Positions 27,336 to 38,500 of a DNA stretch of 64,000 nt are shown one piece after another (position 1 is the first letter of the stretch; every line of letters starts with the position of its first letter). Below the pieces are notes generated by a model. That model searched no databases and was not told the origin of the DNA. It saw nothing but the letters and a program-made list of their open reading frames with translations. The stretch is from contig NZ_MKKA01000060.1 of assembly GCF_001942405.1 (NCBI RefSeq), forward strand, positions 62,001-126,000. The letters run 5' to 3'. Source of the stretch: Ornithinimicrobium sp. CNJ-824 (GTDB lineage: Bacteria; Actinomycetota; Actinomycetes; Actinomycetales; Dermatophilaceae). The translations under genes were made by a program, and so were the position numbers.

Positions 27336-29015
27336 ATGAGCACCAACACCACCAGGCCCGACGGGCCGGCTGGGCCGCCGCCACCGACGGTCACCCCGGG
27401 GCTGGCCCCCCGCGTCTTCTGGCCGGCCGCCGTCCTGATCACCACCTTCGTCCTGGCCGCCGCCATCTTCCCCGCGCCCATGAACCGGGGGCTGGAGAAG
27501 GCCAACGAGGTCGTGGTCAACACGATCGGCTGGTACTACGTGCTGCTGACGTTCGTGTTCGTCGTCTTCACGATCTGGCTGGCCATCAGCCGCTACGGCG
27601 AGATCCGGCTCGGCCAGGACGACGAGGAGCCGGAGTTCAGCTACGTCTCCTGGTTCGCGATGCTGTTCAGCGCGGGGATGGGGATCGGGCTCATGTTCTG
27701 GGGCGTGGCCGAGCCGCTGTTCCACTTCGCCGGGCCGCCGCCCGGCGTCGCCGCGGACACGCCCGCCGGCCTGGCGAACGCCGCGATGGGCCGGACCTTC
27801 CTGCACTGGGGGCTGCACGCCTGGGCGATCTACATCATCGTGGGCCTCGGCGTCGCCTACGCCGTCCACCGCAAGAAGCTCCCGGTCTCCATCCGCTGGG
27901 CCCTGCGGCCGCTCCTGGGGCGCCGGGTGGAGGGCTGGCTAGGTGACGTCATCGACGTCGTCGCCGTCGTCGGCACCCTGTTCGGGGTCGCGACGTCCCT
28001 CGGGTTCGGCGTGAGCCAGGTGGCCGCGGGCCTCGACTTCGTCGGGCTGACCGACGGCGTGGGCGCCTGGGGCCAGGTCGCTCTCATCGCGGTCATCACC
28101 CTCATCGCGACCGGGTCGGTGATGACGGGCATCGGCAAGGGCATCAAGTGGCTGAGCAACATCAACCTGGCGTTCGCCGGGCTGCTGCTGCTCTTCGTGC
28201 TCGTGGCCGGACCGACCCTCTTCCTGCTCCGGGACATGGTGCAGGCCGTCGGCTTCTACCTGCAGAACTTCTTCTCGATGAGCTTCTCCACGCTGCCCTA
28301 CCAGGAGGAGGGCCCGGCCTGGCTCGGCGGCTGGACGACCTACTACTGGGGCTGGTGGATCAGCTGGTCGCCCTTCGTGGGGATCTTCATCGCCCGCATC
28401 TCCAAGGGCCGCTCGGTCCGGGAGTTCATCACCGGGGTGCTCCTCGTGCCGACCCTGCTCACCATGGGCTGGTTCACCGTGATGGGCGGCACCGCCCTGC
28501 ACCGGGAGATCTTCGGCGACGGCGGTCTGGTGGGCGAGGACGGGTCGGTCGCGACCAACGAGGCCCTGTTCCAGATGCTGGACGCACTGCCGGGCGGACC
28601 CTTCCTGTCCGGCCTGGCGATCATCATGATCGTCATCTTCTTCGTCACCAGCTCCGACTCGGGCTCCTACGTGGTCGACATGATCGCCAACGGCGGCAAC
28701 CCGGACCCGCCGGTCTGGAGCCGCGTCATGTGGGCCGTGCTCGAAGGGGCGATCGCAGCCGTCCTCATCGTGGCCGGGGCGGCCGCGGGCGTCGAGGGCG
28801 GAGGCCTGCAGTCCCTCCAGACGATGGCGATCATCACGGCAGCACCGTTCACCCTCGTGATGATCGGCATCATGATCTCGCTCGTGAAGGCGTTCATCGC
28901 CGAGGAGAAGTGGCGCGACCAGGTCGAGCGGCGCATCCTGACGCGGGAGCTCGCGCTGGAGGCGCAGGAGCTGCAGGACGACCCGCAGCCCGGGCTCGAG
29001 GGCGGACGGGCCTGA
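27336..29015 (+). CDS. BCCT family transporter (glycine betaine/choline/carnitine type)
   Basis: 559 residues, twelve membrane segments. The sodium- and substrate-binding helix reads [15 protein letters not shown] near residue 114, as in BetP-type betaine carriers with the Met-Gly-Ile-Gly pattern linked to Na+ coupling. [27 protein letters not shown] is the family signature (residues about 343-370). The acidic C-terminal tail (about 40 residues) could be an osmosensing extension. It takes up compatible solutes under osmotic stress by family analogy. ATG preceded by GAGGAGAGC. Confidence 0.92.
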   Translation: MSTNTTRPDGPAGPPPPTVTPGLAPRVFWPAAVLITTFVLAAAIFPAPMNRGLEKANEVVVNTIGWYYVLLTFVFVVFTIWLAISRYGEIRLGQDDEEPEFSYVSWFAMLFSAGMGIGLMFWGVAEPLFHFAGPPPGVAADTPAGLANAAMGRTFLHWGLHAWAIYIIVGLGVAYAVHRKKLPVSIRWALRPLLGRRVEGWLGDVIDVVAVVGTLFGVATSLGFGVSQVAAGLDFVGLTDGVGAWGQVALIAVITLIATGSVMTGIGKGIKWLSNINLAFAGLLLLFVLVAGPTLFLLRDMVQAVGFYLQNFFSMSFSTLPYQEEGPAWLGGWTTYYWGWWISWSPFVGIFIARISKGRSVREFITGVLLVPTLLTMGWFTVMGGTALHREIFGDGGLVGEDGSVATNEALFQMLDALPGGPFLSGLAIIMIVIFFVTSSDSGSYVVDMIANGGNPDPPVWSRVMWAVLEGAIAAVLIVAGAAAGVEGGGLQSLQTMAIITAAPFTLVMIGIMISLVKAFIAEEKWRDQVERRILTRELALEAQELQDDPQPGLEGGRA

Positions 29016-29028
29016 GGCGACCCCCCCT

Positions 29029-29068
29029 CGTCCGGGTCCGACGGGAACAGGACCGTCGGACCCGGACG
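29029..29068 (+). terminator. terminator after BCCT gene, abutting the uvrB promoter
   Basis: A 16-bp perfect stem, CGTCCGGGTCCGACGG/CCGTCGGACCCGGACG, with an 8-base loop, followed at once by TT. The uvrB -10 box TAGCCT starts two bases after the stem, so the hairpin covers the place of a -35 box. Confidence 0.8.
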
Positions 29069-29069
29069 T

Positions 29070-29075
29070 TAGCCT
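29070..29075 (+). promoter_or_regulatory. -10 box TAGCCT of uvrB, leaderless spacing
   Basis: TAGCCT seven bases before the uvrB ATG at 29083. The preceding terminator stem leaves no room for a conventional -35 hexamer of good match. No SOS box was recognised. Confidence 0.45.
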
Positions 29076-29082
29076 CGGTGAT

Positions 29083-31184
29083 ATGCGCCCCACCACCGAC
29101 CTGCAGCGCACGGTCGCCCCGTTCCGGGTCGAGTCCGAGTTCAGCCCCGCCGGGGACCAGCCTGCCGCCATCGCCGAGCTGTCCAGCCGGATCGGGGCCG
29201 ATGAGCAGGACCTCGTGCTGCTGGGGGCCACCGGCACCGGCAAGTCGGCCACCACCGCCTGGCTCATCGAGCAGGTGCAGCGGCCGACCCTGGTGATGGC
29301 GCCCAACAAGACGCTCGCCGCCCAGCTGGCCAACGAATTCCGCGAGCTGCTCCCGCACAACGCGGTCGAGTACTTCGTCTCCTACTACGACTACTACCAG
29401 CCCGAGGCCTACGTCCCGCAGACGGACACCTACATCGAGAAGGACTCCTCGATCAACGACGAGGTCGAGCGCCTGCGGCACTCGGCGACCAACTCGCTGC
29501 TGACCCGCCGCGACGTCGTCGTGGTGGCCTCGGTGTCCTGCATCTACGGCCTGGGCACCCCCCAGGAGTACGTCGACCGGATGGAGCGCCTCCGGGTCGG
29601 GGACACCGTCGACCGCGACGACCTGCTGCGGCGGTTCGTCACCATGCAGTACACCCGCAACGACACGGCCTTCACCCGCGGGACCTTCCGGGTGCGCGGG
29701 GACACCGTGGAGATCATCCCCCAGTACGAGGAGCTCGCCGTGCGGATCGAGTTCTTCGGCGACGAGATCGACCGGCTCTACACCCTCCATCCGCTCACCG
29801 GCGAGGTCGTGCGCGAGGAGGAGGAGATGTACGTCTTCCCGGCCTCCCACTACGTCGCGGCCCGGAGCGGATGGAGCGGGCCATCTCCTCCATCGAGGCC
29901 GAGCTGGCCGACCAGCTGGCCCGGTTCGAGCGGGAGGGCAAGCTGCTGGAGGCCCAGCGGCTGCGGATGCGCACCACCTACGACATCGAGATGATGCGCC
30001 AGGTCGGCAGCTGCTCGGGCATCGAGAACTACTCCCGGCACATCGACGGGCGGGGCCCGGGCTCGGCGCCCAACTGCCTCCTGGACTACTTCCCCGAGGA
30101 CTTCCTCCTCGTCATCGACGAGTCGCACGTGACCGTGCCGCAGATCGGTGCGATGTACGAGGGGGACATGTCCCGCAAGCGCACCCTCGTGGACCATGGC
30201 TTCCGGTTGCCGAGCGCGATGGACAACCGTCCGTTGAAGTGGGAGGAGTTCCTCGAGCGCATCGGCCAGACCGTCTACCTGTCGGCCACGCCCGGCGACT
30301 ACGAGATGGCCAAGGCAGATGGTGTCGTCGAGCAGATCATCCGCCCCACCGGCCTCGTCGACCCGCAGGTCGTCCTCAAGCCGACCAAGGGGCAGATCGA
30401 CGACCTCCTCCACGAGGTCGGCGAGCGCACGGCGCGCAACGAACGGGTCCTGGTCACCACCCTCACCAAGAAGATGGCGGAGGACCTCACCGACTACCTG
30501 CTCGACAAGGGCATCCGGGTGCGCTACCTGCACTCGGAGGTCGACACCCTGCGACGGGTCGAGCTGCTCCGCGAGCTGCGGCTGGGGGAGTACGACGTGC
30601 TCGTGGGCATCAACCTGCTGCGGGAGGGACTCGACCTGCCCGAGGTCTCCCTCGTCAGCATCCTCGACGCGGACAAGGAGGGGTTCCTCCGGTCGGCGCG
30701 GTCACTGATCCAGACCATCGGGCGGGCGGCGCGCAACGTCTCGGGCGAGGTGCACATGTATGCCGACAGCATCACCCCCTCGATGGCCGAGGCCATCGAG
30801 GAGACCAACCGTCGCCGGGACAAGCAGCTGGCCTACAACGCCGCCCACGGCGTCGACCCCCAGCCGCTGCGCAAGCGGATCGCCGACATCACCGACATGC
30901 TCGAGCGCGAGGACGCCGACACCGAGACCCTGATGGGCAGCGGACGCCGGCAGTCCCGGGGGACCGGTCGTGGGCGCGGCGCCGCGGCCGCGGTCGGCAG
31001 CTCGGTCATCGAACGACGCTCCACCGAGTCGTTGCCGGCGGTGGAGCTGGCCCAGCTCATCCACGAGCTCAGCGAGCAGATGCACCAGGCGGCCACCGAT
31101 CTGCACTTCGAGCTGGCTGCCCGGCTGCGCGACGAGATCGGAGACCTCAAGAAGGAGCTCCGGCAGATGCGCGACGCCCAGTGA
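29083..31184 (+). CDS. uvrB: excinuclease ABC subunit B (frameshifted)
   Basis: 700 residues after restoring one base. Damage-verifying helicase of nucleotide excision repair. Walker [16 protein letters not shown]; beta-hairpin [21 protein letters not shown]; the frame breaks at 29859-29860 (one G restores [10 protein letters not shown]). Then come [17 protein letters not shown], Walker [42 protein letters not shown] and a C-terminal UVR domain ([26 protein letters not shown]) that would contact UvrC. A Gly/Arg/Ala-rich linker (residues about 625-645) precedes the UVR domain. UvrA and UvrC are encoded 9-13 kb downstream. Confidence 0.95.
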
Positions 31185-31278
31185 CGCCTGTGACAGAATG
31201 TCCGCGCCCATCGGAGGTGCGCATCCCGGCGACGTCCTCGTCCGGACGGTGCCCCCGGCCTGACCGGAAGGTAGCTGC

Positions 31279-32400
31279 ATGACCGTCCCCACGTGGGTGT
31301 GGATCGTCACCCTCGTCATCATCGCCGTCATCTTCGCCTTCGACCTGCTGGTCCTGGGCCGGCGCCCGCACGAGCCCTCGCGGCGGGAGGTCTCGGTCGC
31401 GCTGACGATCTACGTGAGCCTGGCCGTGCTGTTCGGCCTCGGCGTGCTGCTCCTCGAGGGCGGTCAGTTGGCGGGGGAGTTCTTCGCCGGCTGGCTCACC
31501 GAGTACTCCCTGTCGATCGACAACCTGTTCATCTTCCTCATCATCATGGCCAAGTTCGGGGTGCCGCGGAAGTACCAGCAGTACGCCCTCATGGTCGGGA
31601 TCGTCATGGCCCTGGTGATGCGGGCCATCTTCATCCTCGTGGGCGCCGCCGCGATCGAGCGGTGGTCGTGGGTCTTCTACATCTTCGGGGCCTTCCTCAT
31701 CTACACCGCCGTCAAGCTGGCCCGGGAGAACCTCGGCCACCAGGGCCACGGCGAGGAGGAGTACGAGGAGAACGCCCTGCTGAAGGCGATCGAACGGCGC
31801 TTCCCGGTCACCAAGTCCTGGGACGGCGGCACCAAGCTGCGCGTCATGGAGAGCGGCAAGCGGGTGCTGACCCCGATGGCGATCGTCATCATCGCGCTGG
31901 GCACCACCGACCTGCTCTTCGCCCTCGACTCGATCCCGGCGATCTTCGGGCTCACGCAGGAGCCCTACCTGGTCCTCATGGCCAACGTCTTCGCCCTCAT
32001 GGGCCTGCGCCAGCTCTACTTCCTGCTGGGCGACCTGCTCAAGCGGCTGGTCTACCTGGGCCTGGGCCTGGCCGTGCTGCTGGCCTTCATCGGCGTCAAG
32101 CTCGTCCTGCACGCCCTGCACGAGAACTCGCTGTTCTTCGTCAACGACGGCGAACCGATCCACGGCGTCCCGGAGATCCCGATCTGGCTGTCCCTGACGA
32201 TGATCGTGGGCATCCTGGGTGTGACCGCGGTGGCGTCCCTGCTCAAGACGCGCAAGGACCGCCGCGACGGTCGGGACACCGAGGGTGACGACGAGCTCGA
32301 CCTCGAGGAGGTCTCGCTCTTCGGCGAGCCGCACGAGCAGCCGCGCTCCGACACCCCCGACCTGCCGGGTCCGGCGGACCGGCGGGACGGGGAGGACTGA
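31279..32400 (+). CDS. TerC family integral membrane protein
   Basis: 373 residues, about nine membrane segments. TEYSLSIDNLFIFLIIMAKFGVP and LGTTDLLFALDSIPAIFGLTQEPYLVLMANVFALMGLRQLYFLL are the TerC signatures, with acidic residues in membrane segments that in family members handle Mn2+ or other metals. The C-terminal 65 residues are charged and soluble. Historically called tellurium resistance; bacterial homologues are linked to manganese export and metalation of exported proteins. ATG preceded by GGAAGG. The 94-base leader shows no clear riboswitch. Confidence 0.9.
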   Translation: MTVPTWVWIVTLVIIAVIFAFDLLVLGRRPHEPSRREVSVALTIYVSLAVLFGLGVLLLEGGQLAGEFFAGWLTEYSLSIDNLFIFLIIMAKFGVPRKYQQYALMVGIVMALVMRAIFILVGAAAIERWSWVFYIFGAFLIYTAVKLARENLGHQGHGEEEYEENALLKAIERRFPVTKSWDGGTKLRVMESGKRVLTPMAIVIIALGTTDLLFALDSIPAIFGLTQEPYLVLMANVFALMGLRQLYFLLGDLLKRLVYLGLGLAVLLAFIGVKLVLHALHENSLFFVNDGEPIHGVPEIPIWLSLTMIVGILGVTAVASLLKTRKDRRDGRDTEGDDELDLEEVSLFGEPHEQPRSDTPDLPGPADRRDGED

Positions 32401-32418
32401 CCAAGCCTTCCCCGGCCC

Positions 32419-33345
32419 TCACGCGCCGCTGGCTGCGGCCGGGTCGCGGCGCGGCACCCCGCCGCCTCCGCCACGGCCGAGCACGAGGATGCTCGCCAGC
32501 ACCACCAGCGTCATCCCGACCAGCTGCGTGGCGGAGAGGACCTGACCCAGCACGAGCAGCCCGGCCAGCGCGGCGGCGGCGGGCTCGAGGCTGAGCAGGA
32601 CCCCGAAGGTCCCCGAGCGCAGGTGCCGCAGCGCCATGAGCTCCAGGCTGTAGGGGATCGCCGAGGACAGCAGGGCGATGCCCAGACCACGCAGGAGCGC
32701 CTCGCCTGACCACAGGTCGGCACCGGCGGTCGCCAGCCCCAGGGGGAGGGTCAGGACCGCGCCGATCGCCATGGCCAGCGCGATCCCGTCCAGGCCGGCG
32801 AACCGTGCGCCGGTGCGCCGGCTCAGCACGATGTAGGCGGCCCAGCAGACCCCGGCGGTCGCGGCGAGCGCGATCCCGACCAGGTCCAGCTGGGCCCACG
32901 GCGTGGTCACGGCCTCGGAGATGAGGACCACCCCGGCCAGGGCGGCGGCGACCGCGGCCAGGTCACGGGGCCGGCGGGACAGCACGGCCGCCAGGGTCAG
33001 CGGCCCGAGGAACTCGATCGTCACCGCGACCCCGATCGGCAGGCGCGCCAGCGACCCGTAGAAGGCCAGGTTCATCGCGGTCAGGGCGAGCGCGAACGCA
33101 CCGACCACGGCCCAGTCCGCGCGGGTGCGGCCCCTCACCCGTGGTCGGACGACGGCGAGCAGGATGAGGGCGGCCAGCACCAGTCGCAGGGCCACCGAGC
33201 CCAGCACCCCCACGAGGGGCAGGAGGGTCGCCGCGAGGGCCCCGCCGAACTGGACCGACACCACGGCCAGCAGGACGAGGCCCACCGGGGGGATGCCTCT
33301 GCGGGGGGCCGACCCGGGCGTGGTCACCACCCGCGGTCCCGCCAC
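32419..33345 (-). CDS. EamA/DMT family exporter (RhtA-like)
   Basis: 308 residues, ten membrane segments in two EamA repeats. GPLTLAAVLSRRPRDLAAVAAALAGVVLI ends the first repeat; AAYIVLSRRTGARFAGLDGIALAMAIGAVL begins the second, and SSAIPYSLELMALRHLRSGTFGVLLSLEPAAAALAGLLVLGQ is the conserved end seen in RhtA-type threonine/homoserine exporters. Substrate not predictable with certainty. The start overlaps the end of the MBL gene by 22 bases, so the two are co-transcribed. It converges on terC with an 18-base gap. Confidence 0.88.
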   Translation of the reverse strand: MAGPRVVTTPGSAPRRGIPPVGLVLLAVVSVQFGGALAATLLPLVGVLGSVALRLVLAALILLAVVRPRVRGRTRADWAVVGAFALALTAMNLAFYGSLARLPIGVAVTIEFLGPLTLAAVLSRRPRDLAAVAAALAGVVLISEAVTTPWAQLDLVGIALAATAGVCWAAYIVLSRRTGARFAGLDGIALAMAIGAVLTLPLGLATAGADLWSGEALLRGLGIALLSSAIPYSLELMALRHLRSGTFGVLLSLEPAAAALAGLLVLGQVLSATQLVGMTLVVLASILVLGRGGGGGVPRRDPAAASGA

Positions 33346-34010
33346 TCCGACAGGTGCGGCCGTTCCACCCCCAGGACCGTGTTGTCGCCGTGGCCGGGCA
33401 GGACCAGGGTGTCGTCGTCGTAGACGTCGAACACCCGGGTTTGGAGGTCGTCGATCAGCAGGGCGAAGTCCTCCGGCGACCAGGTCTTCCCCGGACCGCC
33501 GGGGAACAGGCTGTCACCGGTGAGCAGCACCACGGGCCGGCCCGGCACGGACAGCTCCAGGGCCACCGACCCGGGCGTGTGCCCCCGCAGCCCGACGACG
33601 CGCAGCACGAGCCGGCCCACCTGCACCGTGTCCCCGTGCCCCAGCCGGACGTCCACGGGGACGGGGAGCTCGTCGGCGTCGTCGTGCCCGGCCAGCGTGG
33701 TGGCGCCCGTCCGGCGGACCACGTCGGCCAGGGCCCGGTGGTGGTCCCAGTGGCGGTGCGTCGTGAGCACCTGACCCAGTCGGTCGCGGCCTGGGGATTC
33801 GACGTCCTCGGCGAGCAGGGCCCAGATGCGCTCGACGTCGTCGGCGGCGTCGACCAGCAGCCGGTCCCCGGTGGCCGTGCAGGTCAGCAGGTACACGTCG
33901 TTGTCCATCTCGGACACGCTGCACTTGCGGACCGTCGCGGGCCCCAGGTCGAGGACCCAGCTGGGTCCTCCGGGCTCCACGTGCCCGCGGGCCTCGGTGG
34001 ACGTGCTCAT
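33324..34010 (-). CDS. MBL-fold metallo-hydrolase
   Basis: 228 residues. The metal motif is TTHRHWDHHRAL (a THxHxDH variant) near residue 82, followed by LRGHTPGSVALEL (third His), LTGDSLFPGGPGKTW (Asp bridging two metals) and VLPGHGDNTVLGVERP (last His). This layout is that of glyoxalase II-like or persulfide dioxygenase-like hydrolases; the N-terminus CSVSEMDNDVYLL fits a family commonly found beside uvrA in actinobacteria. Substrate unknown. GTAGACTC gap of about 87 bases separates it from gltD. Confidence 0.87.
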   Translation of the reverse strand: MSTSTEARGHVEPGGPSWVLDLGPATVRKCSVSEMDNDVYLLTCTATGDRLLVDAADDVERIWALLAEDVESPGRDRLGQVLTTHRHWDHHRALADVVRRTGATTLAGHDDADELPVPVDVRLGHGDTVQVGRLVLRVVGLRGHTPGSVALELSVPGRPVVLLTGDSLFPGGPGKTWSPEDFALLIDDLQTRVFDVYDDDTLVLPGHGDNTVLGVERPHLSEWRDRGW

Positions 34011-34097
34011 CTGCTCCTCCTCGTCGGCGCGGCTCGGCAGGCCTCGGCGACCCGGGCCGGAGTCTACGGTCCGCCGACCCCGGGTCGCCAGGTGCGC

Positions 34098-35558
34098 TCA
34101 GACGACGAGCGGCCGGTCGGTGGGGCGGATGGGCGCCGGCAGCCCGGTGCTGCCGGTGAGGTGTCGGTCCACGGCCGCCGCGGCAGCTCGACCCTCGGCG
34201 ATCGCCCATACGATGAGGGACTGTCCCCGGCCGCAGTCGCCGGCGGCGAAGACGCCGGCCAGCCCCGTCTCGAACCGCTCGTCCCGGGCGTAGGTGTTCT
34301 GCGGGGTCCGGGGGAGGACCTCCGCCGGGGCGGCCGTCTCGTCCGGACCCACGAAGCCCATGGCCAGGAGGACGAGCTGGGCCGGCAGGTCGCGCTCGGT
34401 GCCCGCCACGGGACGCGGCCGCCCCTCGGCCATCTCGACGTCGACCAGCCGCAGGCCGCGCACCCGGCCGTCCTCGTCGCCGAGCACCTCGAGGGTCGAG
34501 ACCCCGAAGGCCCGGTCCCCACCCTCCTCGTGGGCCTCGCTGACCTTGAACAGCATGGGGTAGGTCGGCCACGGCTGGTGCGCGGGTCGCTCCTGCGGCG
34601 GGGTGGGCATGATCTCCAGCTGGGTCACCGACCGGGCCCCGTGCCGGTGGGCCGTGCCGAGGCAGTCGGCCCCGGTGTCGCCGCCGCCGATGATGACCAC
34701 GTCCTTGCCGGCGGCGTCGATGCCCCGGTCCGCGCCGAGGGCCTCCCTGTTGGCCGGCACGAGGTACTCCATGGCCACGTGGACCCCGTCGAGGTCCGCG
34801 CCCGGCACCTCGAGCCGGCGGGGCACCGTCGACCCGGTGGCCAGGACCACCGCGTCGAACCGCTCGCGCAGCTCGTCCAGGCTCACGTCGTCGGGCCCGT
34901 CGCCGCCGACGGTGACCCCGGTGACGAAGCGCACGCCCTCGCCGCGCAGCTGCACCAACCGCCGGTCCAGGACCGACTTCTCCATCTTGAACTCCGGGAT
35001 GCCGTAGCGCAGCAGCCCCCCGACGGCGTCGGACCGCTCGTAGACCACCACGGTGTGCCCGGCCCGCCCCAGCTGCTGGGCCGCGGCGAGGCCGGCCGGC
35101 CCGGACCCGACGACGGCCACCGTGCGGCCGCTGAGCCACTCGGGCTCCTGGGGTCGGACCCGCCCGTTGGAGAAGGCCCGGTCGATGATCGAGACCTCGA
35201 TCTGCTTGATCGTCACCGGTGGCTGGTTGATCCCCAGCACGCAGGCCGTCTCGCAGGGCGCCGGGCAGAGGCGCCCGGTGAACTCCGGGAAGTTGTTCGT
35301 CGCGTGCAGACGCTCGATCGCGTCGGCGAAGTTCCCGCGCCGGGTGTGGTCGTTCCACTCCGGGATGAGGTTGCCCAGCGGGCAGCCGGCGTGGCAGAAC
35401 GGGATGCCGCAGTCCATGCACCGGGACGCCTGCCGCTGCAGCACCCCGGTCTCCTGCTGGCCGTGGACCTCCTTCCAGTCCTGGATGCGGACCGGGACGG
35501 GACGGCTGGGCCGGTTCTCCCGCTCGCGGTGGGTCAGGAAGCCGTGCGGGTCAGCCAT
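34098..35558 (-). CDS. gltD: glutamate synthase [NADPH] small subunit
   Basis: 486 residues. Supplies electrons from NADPH to the large subunit. N-terminal Fe-S cysteines in [23 protein letters not shown] and [15 protein letters not shown] site [25 protein letters not shown] site [21 protein letters not shown]-terminal FAD-contact [26 protein letters not shown]. Full length. It overlaps the gltB end by 8 bases. Confidence 0.96.
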   Translation of the reverse strand: MADPHGFLTHRERENRPSRPVPVRIQDWKEVHGQQETGVLQRQASRCMDCGIPFCHAGCPLGNLIPEWNDHTRRGNFADAIERLHATNNFPEFTGRLCPAPCETACVLGINQPPVTIKQIEVSIIDRAFSNGRVRPQEPEWLSGRTVAVVGSGPAGLAAAQQLGRAGHTVVVYERSDAVGGLLRYGIPEFKMEKSVLDRRLVQLRGEGVRFVTGVTVGGDGPDDVSLDELRERFDAVVLATGSTVPRRLEVPGADLDGVHVAMEYLVPANREALGADRGIDAAGKDVVIIGGGDTGADCLGTAHRHGARSVTQLEIMPTPPQERPAHQPWPTYPMLFKVSEAHEEGGDRAFGVSTLEVLGDEDGRVRGLRLVDVEMAEGRPRPVAGTERDLPAQLVLLAMGFVGPDETAAPAEVLPRTPQNTYARDERFETGLAGVFAAGDCGRGQSLIVWAIAEGRAAAAAVDRHLTGSTGLPAPIRPTDRPLVV

Positions 35559-38500
35559 GCGAGTCCTCCAGGATGAGCTGCCAGGCGTGGGGGCCGTCGG
35601 GGTCGTCGCCGCGGGCCTCGACCTCGCGGCGGATGTTGAGCACGCTGGCGTACTGACGGGGGGTGACGACGGTGATCCGCGAGGCCCAGCCGTCGTCGGC
35701 GAGCAGCGCCGCGGCGACGGGGCTGCCGGTGAGGTCGAGGTGCTCCTCGACGAGGGCGCGCACCTCGGCGAGGTGGTCCGTGTCCGGCAACGGGGTCAGG
35801 TGCAGGTCGCCCTGCGCCATCGCCAGCGGGTTCATCCGCGCCGGGTCCAGGTCCAGCACGTATGCCGTGCCGCCGGACATGCCCGCACCCACGTTCCGGC
35901 CGGTGGGGCCCAGGACGAGGGCACGGCCGCCGGTCATGTACTCCAGGGCGTGGTCGCCCACGCCCTCCACGACCGCCGTCGCGCCGGAGTTGCGCACGCA
36001 GAAGCGTTCGCCCACGACACCGCGGACGTTGACCTGCCCGGACGTGGCCCCGTAGCAGAGCACGTTGCCGGCCACGACCTGCCCGGTGGTGCCGGGGACC
36101 ACGTCGGCCGGAGGTGGTGCCCCCTCGTGCGGGCGGACCACGATCCGCCCGCCGGAGAGCCCCTTGCCGACGAAGTCGTTGGTGTCTCCCTCCAGCCGCA
36201 GGGTGATCCCACGCGGGAGGAAGGCCCCGAGGGACTGGCCGGCGGAACCGGTCAGGGTCAGCTCCACGGTGCCGTCCGGCAGCCCGTCGGGGCCGGCGGT
36301 CCTGGTGACGTGGTGGCCCAGGAGGGTGCCGACCGTCCGGTTGACGTTGGTCACCGGGAAGGAGGCCCGCACCGGGGTGCCGTCCGCGAGGGCCGGAGCC
36401 GCGGCCTCGACGAAGCGGTTGTCCAGCGCGGCGTCCAGCCCGTGGTCCTGGGTGGTCGTGCACCGGCGGGCGGCACCCTCCGGGAGCTCGACGCCGTGCA
36501 GGACCGGTCCGAGGTCCAGCCCGGACGCCTTCCAGTGGTCGACCGCGGCGGACGTGTCGAGCAGGTCGCTGCGTCCGACCACCTCGTCCAGGCTGCGGTA
36601 GCCCAGGGAGGCGAGCAGCTCGCGCACCTGCTCGGCGACGAACTCGAAGAAGGTGATGACGTGCTCGGCCCGGCCGGTGTAGCGGGCCCGCAGCTCGGGG
36701 TTCTGCGTCGCGATGCCGACCGGGCAGGTGTCCAGGTGGCAGACCCGCATCATGACGCAGCCGGAGACCACGAGCGGAGCCGTGGCGAAGCCGAACTCCT
36801 CGGCGCCGAGCAGCGCCGCCACGAGCACGTCGCGACCGGTCTTGAGCTGCCCGTCGCACTGCACGACGATGCGGTCGCGCAGGCCGTTGAGCAGCAGGGT
36901 CTGCTGGGTCTCGGCCAGGCCCAGCTCCCACGGGGTCCCCGCGTGCTTGAGCGAGGTGAGCGGGCTGGCGCCGGTGCCGCCGTCGTGACCGGAGACCAGC
37001 ACCACGTCGGCCTTGGCCTTGGCCACCCCGGCGGCGACCGTCCCGACCCCCACCTGGCTGACCAGCTTGACGTGGATCCGCGCCTGCGGGTTGGCGTTCT
37101 TGAGGTCGTGGATCAGCTGCTTGAGGTCCTCGATGGAGTAGATGTCGTGGTGCGGCGGCGGGGAGATCAGGCCGACCCCGGGGGTGGAGTGCCGGGTGCG
37201 CGCCACCCAGGGGTAGACCTTGCCCGGGGGCAGCTGGCCGCCCTCGCCCGGCTTGGCGCCCTGCGCCATCTTGATCTGGATGTCGTCGGCGTGGACGAGA
37301 TAGGCGGACGTGACGCCGAAGCGTCCCGAGGCGACCTGCTTCACGGCCGAGCGGCGTTCCGGGTCGAGCAGGCGGTCCACGTCCTCCCCGCCCTCGCCGG
37401 TGTTGGACTTCCCGCCCAGCCGGTTCATCGCGACCGCGAGGGTCTCGTGCGCCTCCTGGGAGATCGACCCGTAGCTCATCGCCCCGGTCGCGAACCGCCG
37501 CACGATCGAGCCGACCGGCTCGACCTCCTCCAGCGGCACCGGTTCGCGGTCGGGGACGAGCCGGAACAGGCCGCGCAGCGTCATGAGGTGCTCGGACTGG
37601 TCGTCGACGAGGTCGGAGTAGCGGCGGAAGACGTCGTAGCGCCCCTCCCGGGTGGCGTGCTGCAGCCGGAAGACCGACTCGGGGTTGAACAGGTGCGGCG
37701 GGCCCTCCCGCCGCCACTGGTACTCACCGCCCACCTCCAGCGCCCGGTGCGGGCTGATGCCGGAGAGGGGGTATGCCGTCGCGTGCCGGCGCTGCACCTC
37801 CTCGGCGATCACGTCGAGCCCGACGCCGTCGATCTGGCTGGTGGTGCCGGTGAACCAGCGGCCGACGAGCGCGCGGGAGAGGCCCACCGCCTCGAAGGTC
37901 TGGGCACCGCGGTAGGAGGCGATCGTCGAGATGCCCATCTTGGACATCACCTTCAGCACGCCCTTGCCGAGGGCCTTGATGAGGTGGCGGATGGCCACCT
38001 CGGGGTCGAGCCCGTCCAGCTGCTCGCCGGCGGCGCACAGCTGTTCCACCGACTCCATCGCCAGGTAGGGGTTGACGGCCGCGGCGCCGTAGGCGACGAG
38101 CAGCGCCACGTGGTGCACCTCGCGGACGTCGCCCGCCTCGACCACCAGCCCGACCCGGGTCCGGGTGTTCTGCCGGACGAGGTGGTGGTGCACGGCGCTG
38201 GTGAGCAGCAGGGAGGGGATGGGGGCGTGCTCGCGGTCGCTGTGCCGGTCCGAGAGGACCACGAAGAAGGCGCCTCCCGCGACCGCCTCGTCGACCTCGC
38301 GGCAGATCTCCTCCAGGCGCTGCTCCAGGGCCGCGGCGCCGTCGTCGACGCGGTAGAGCCCGCGGACGACGACCGCGCCCAGCTCGGGATGGTCCTCGAG
38401 GTCGATGCGTCGCAGCTTGGCCAGCTGGTCGTTGTCGATGACCGGGAAGTCGAGGACCACCTGGCGGGCGTGCTCGGGGGTCTCGTCGAGGAGGTTCGGC

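Noticed and set aside
31185-31278. Possible manganese (yybP-ykoY) riboswitch before the TerC gene
   Set aside because: The family is often so regulated, but I could not find the conserved paired core in the 94-base leader.
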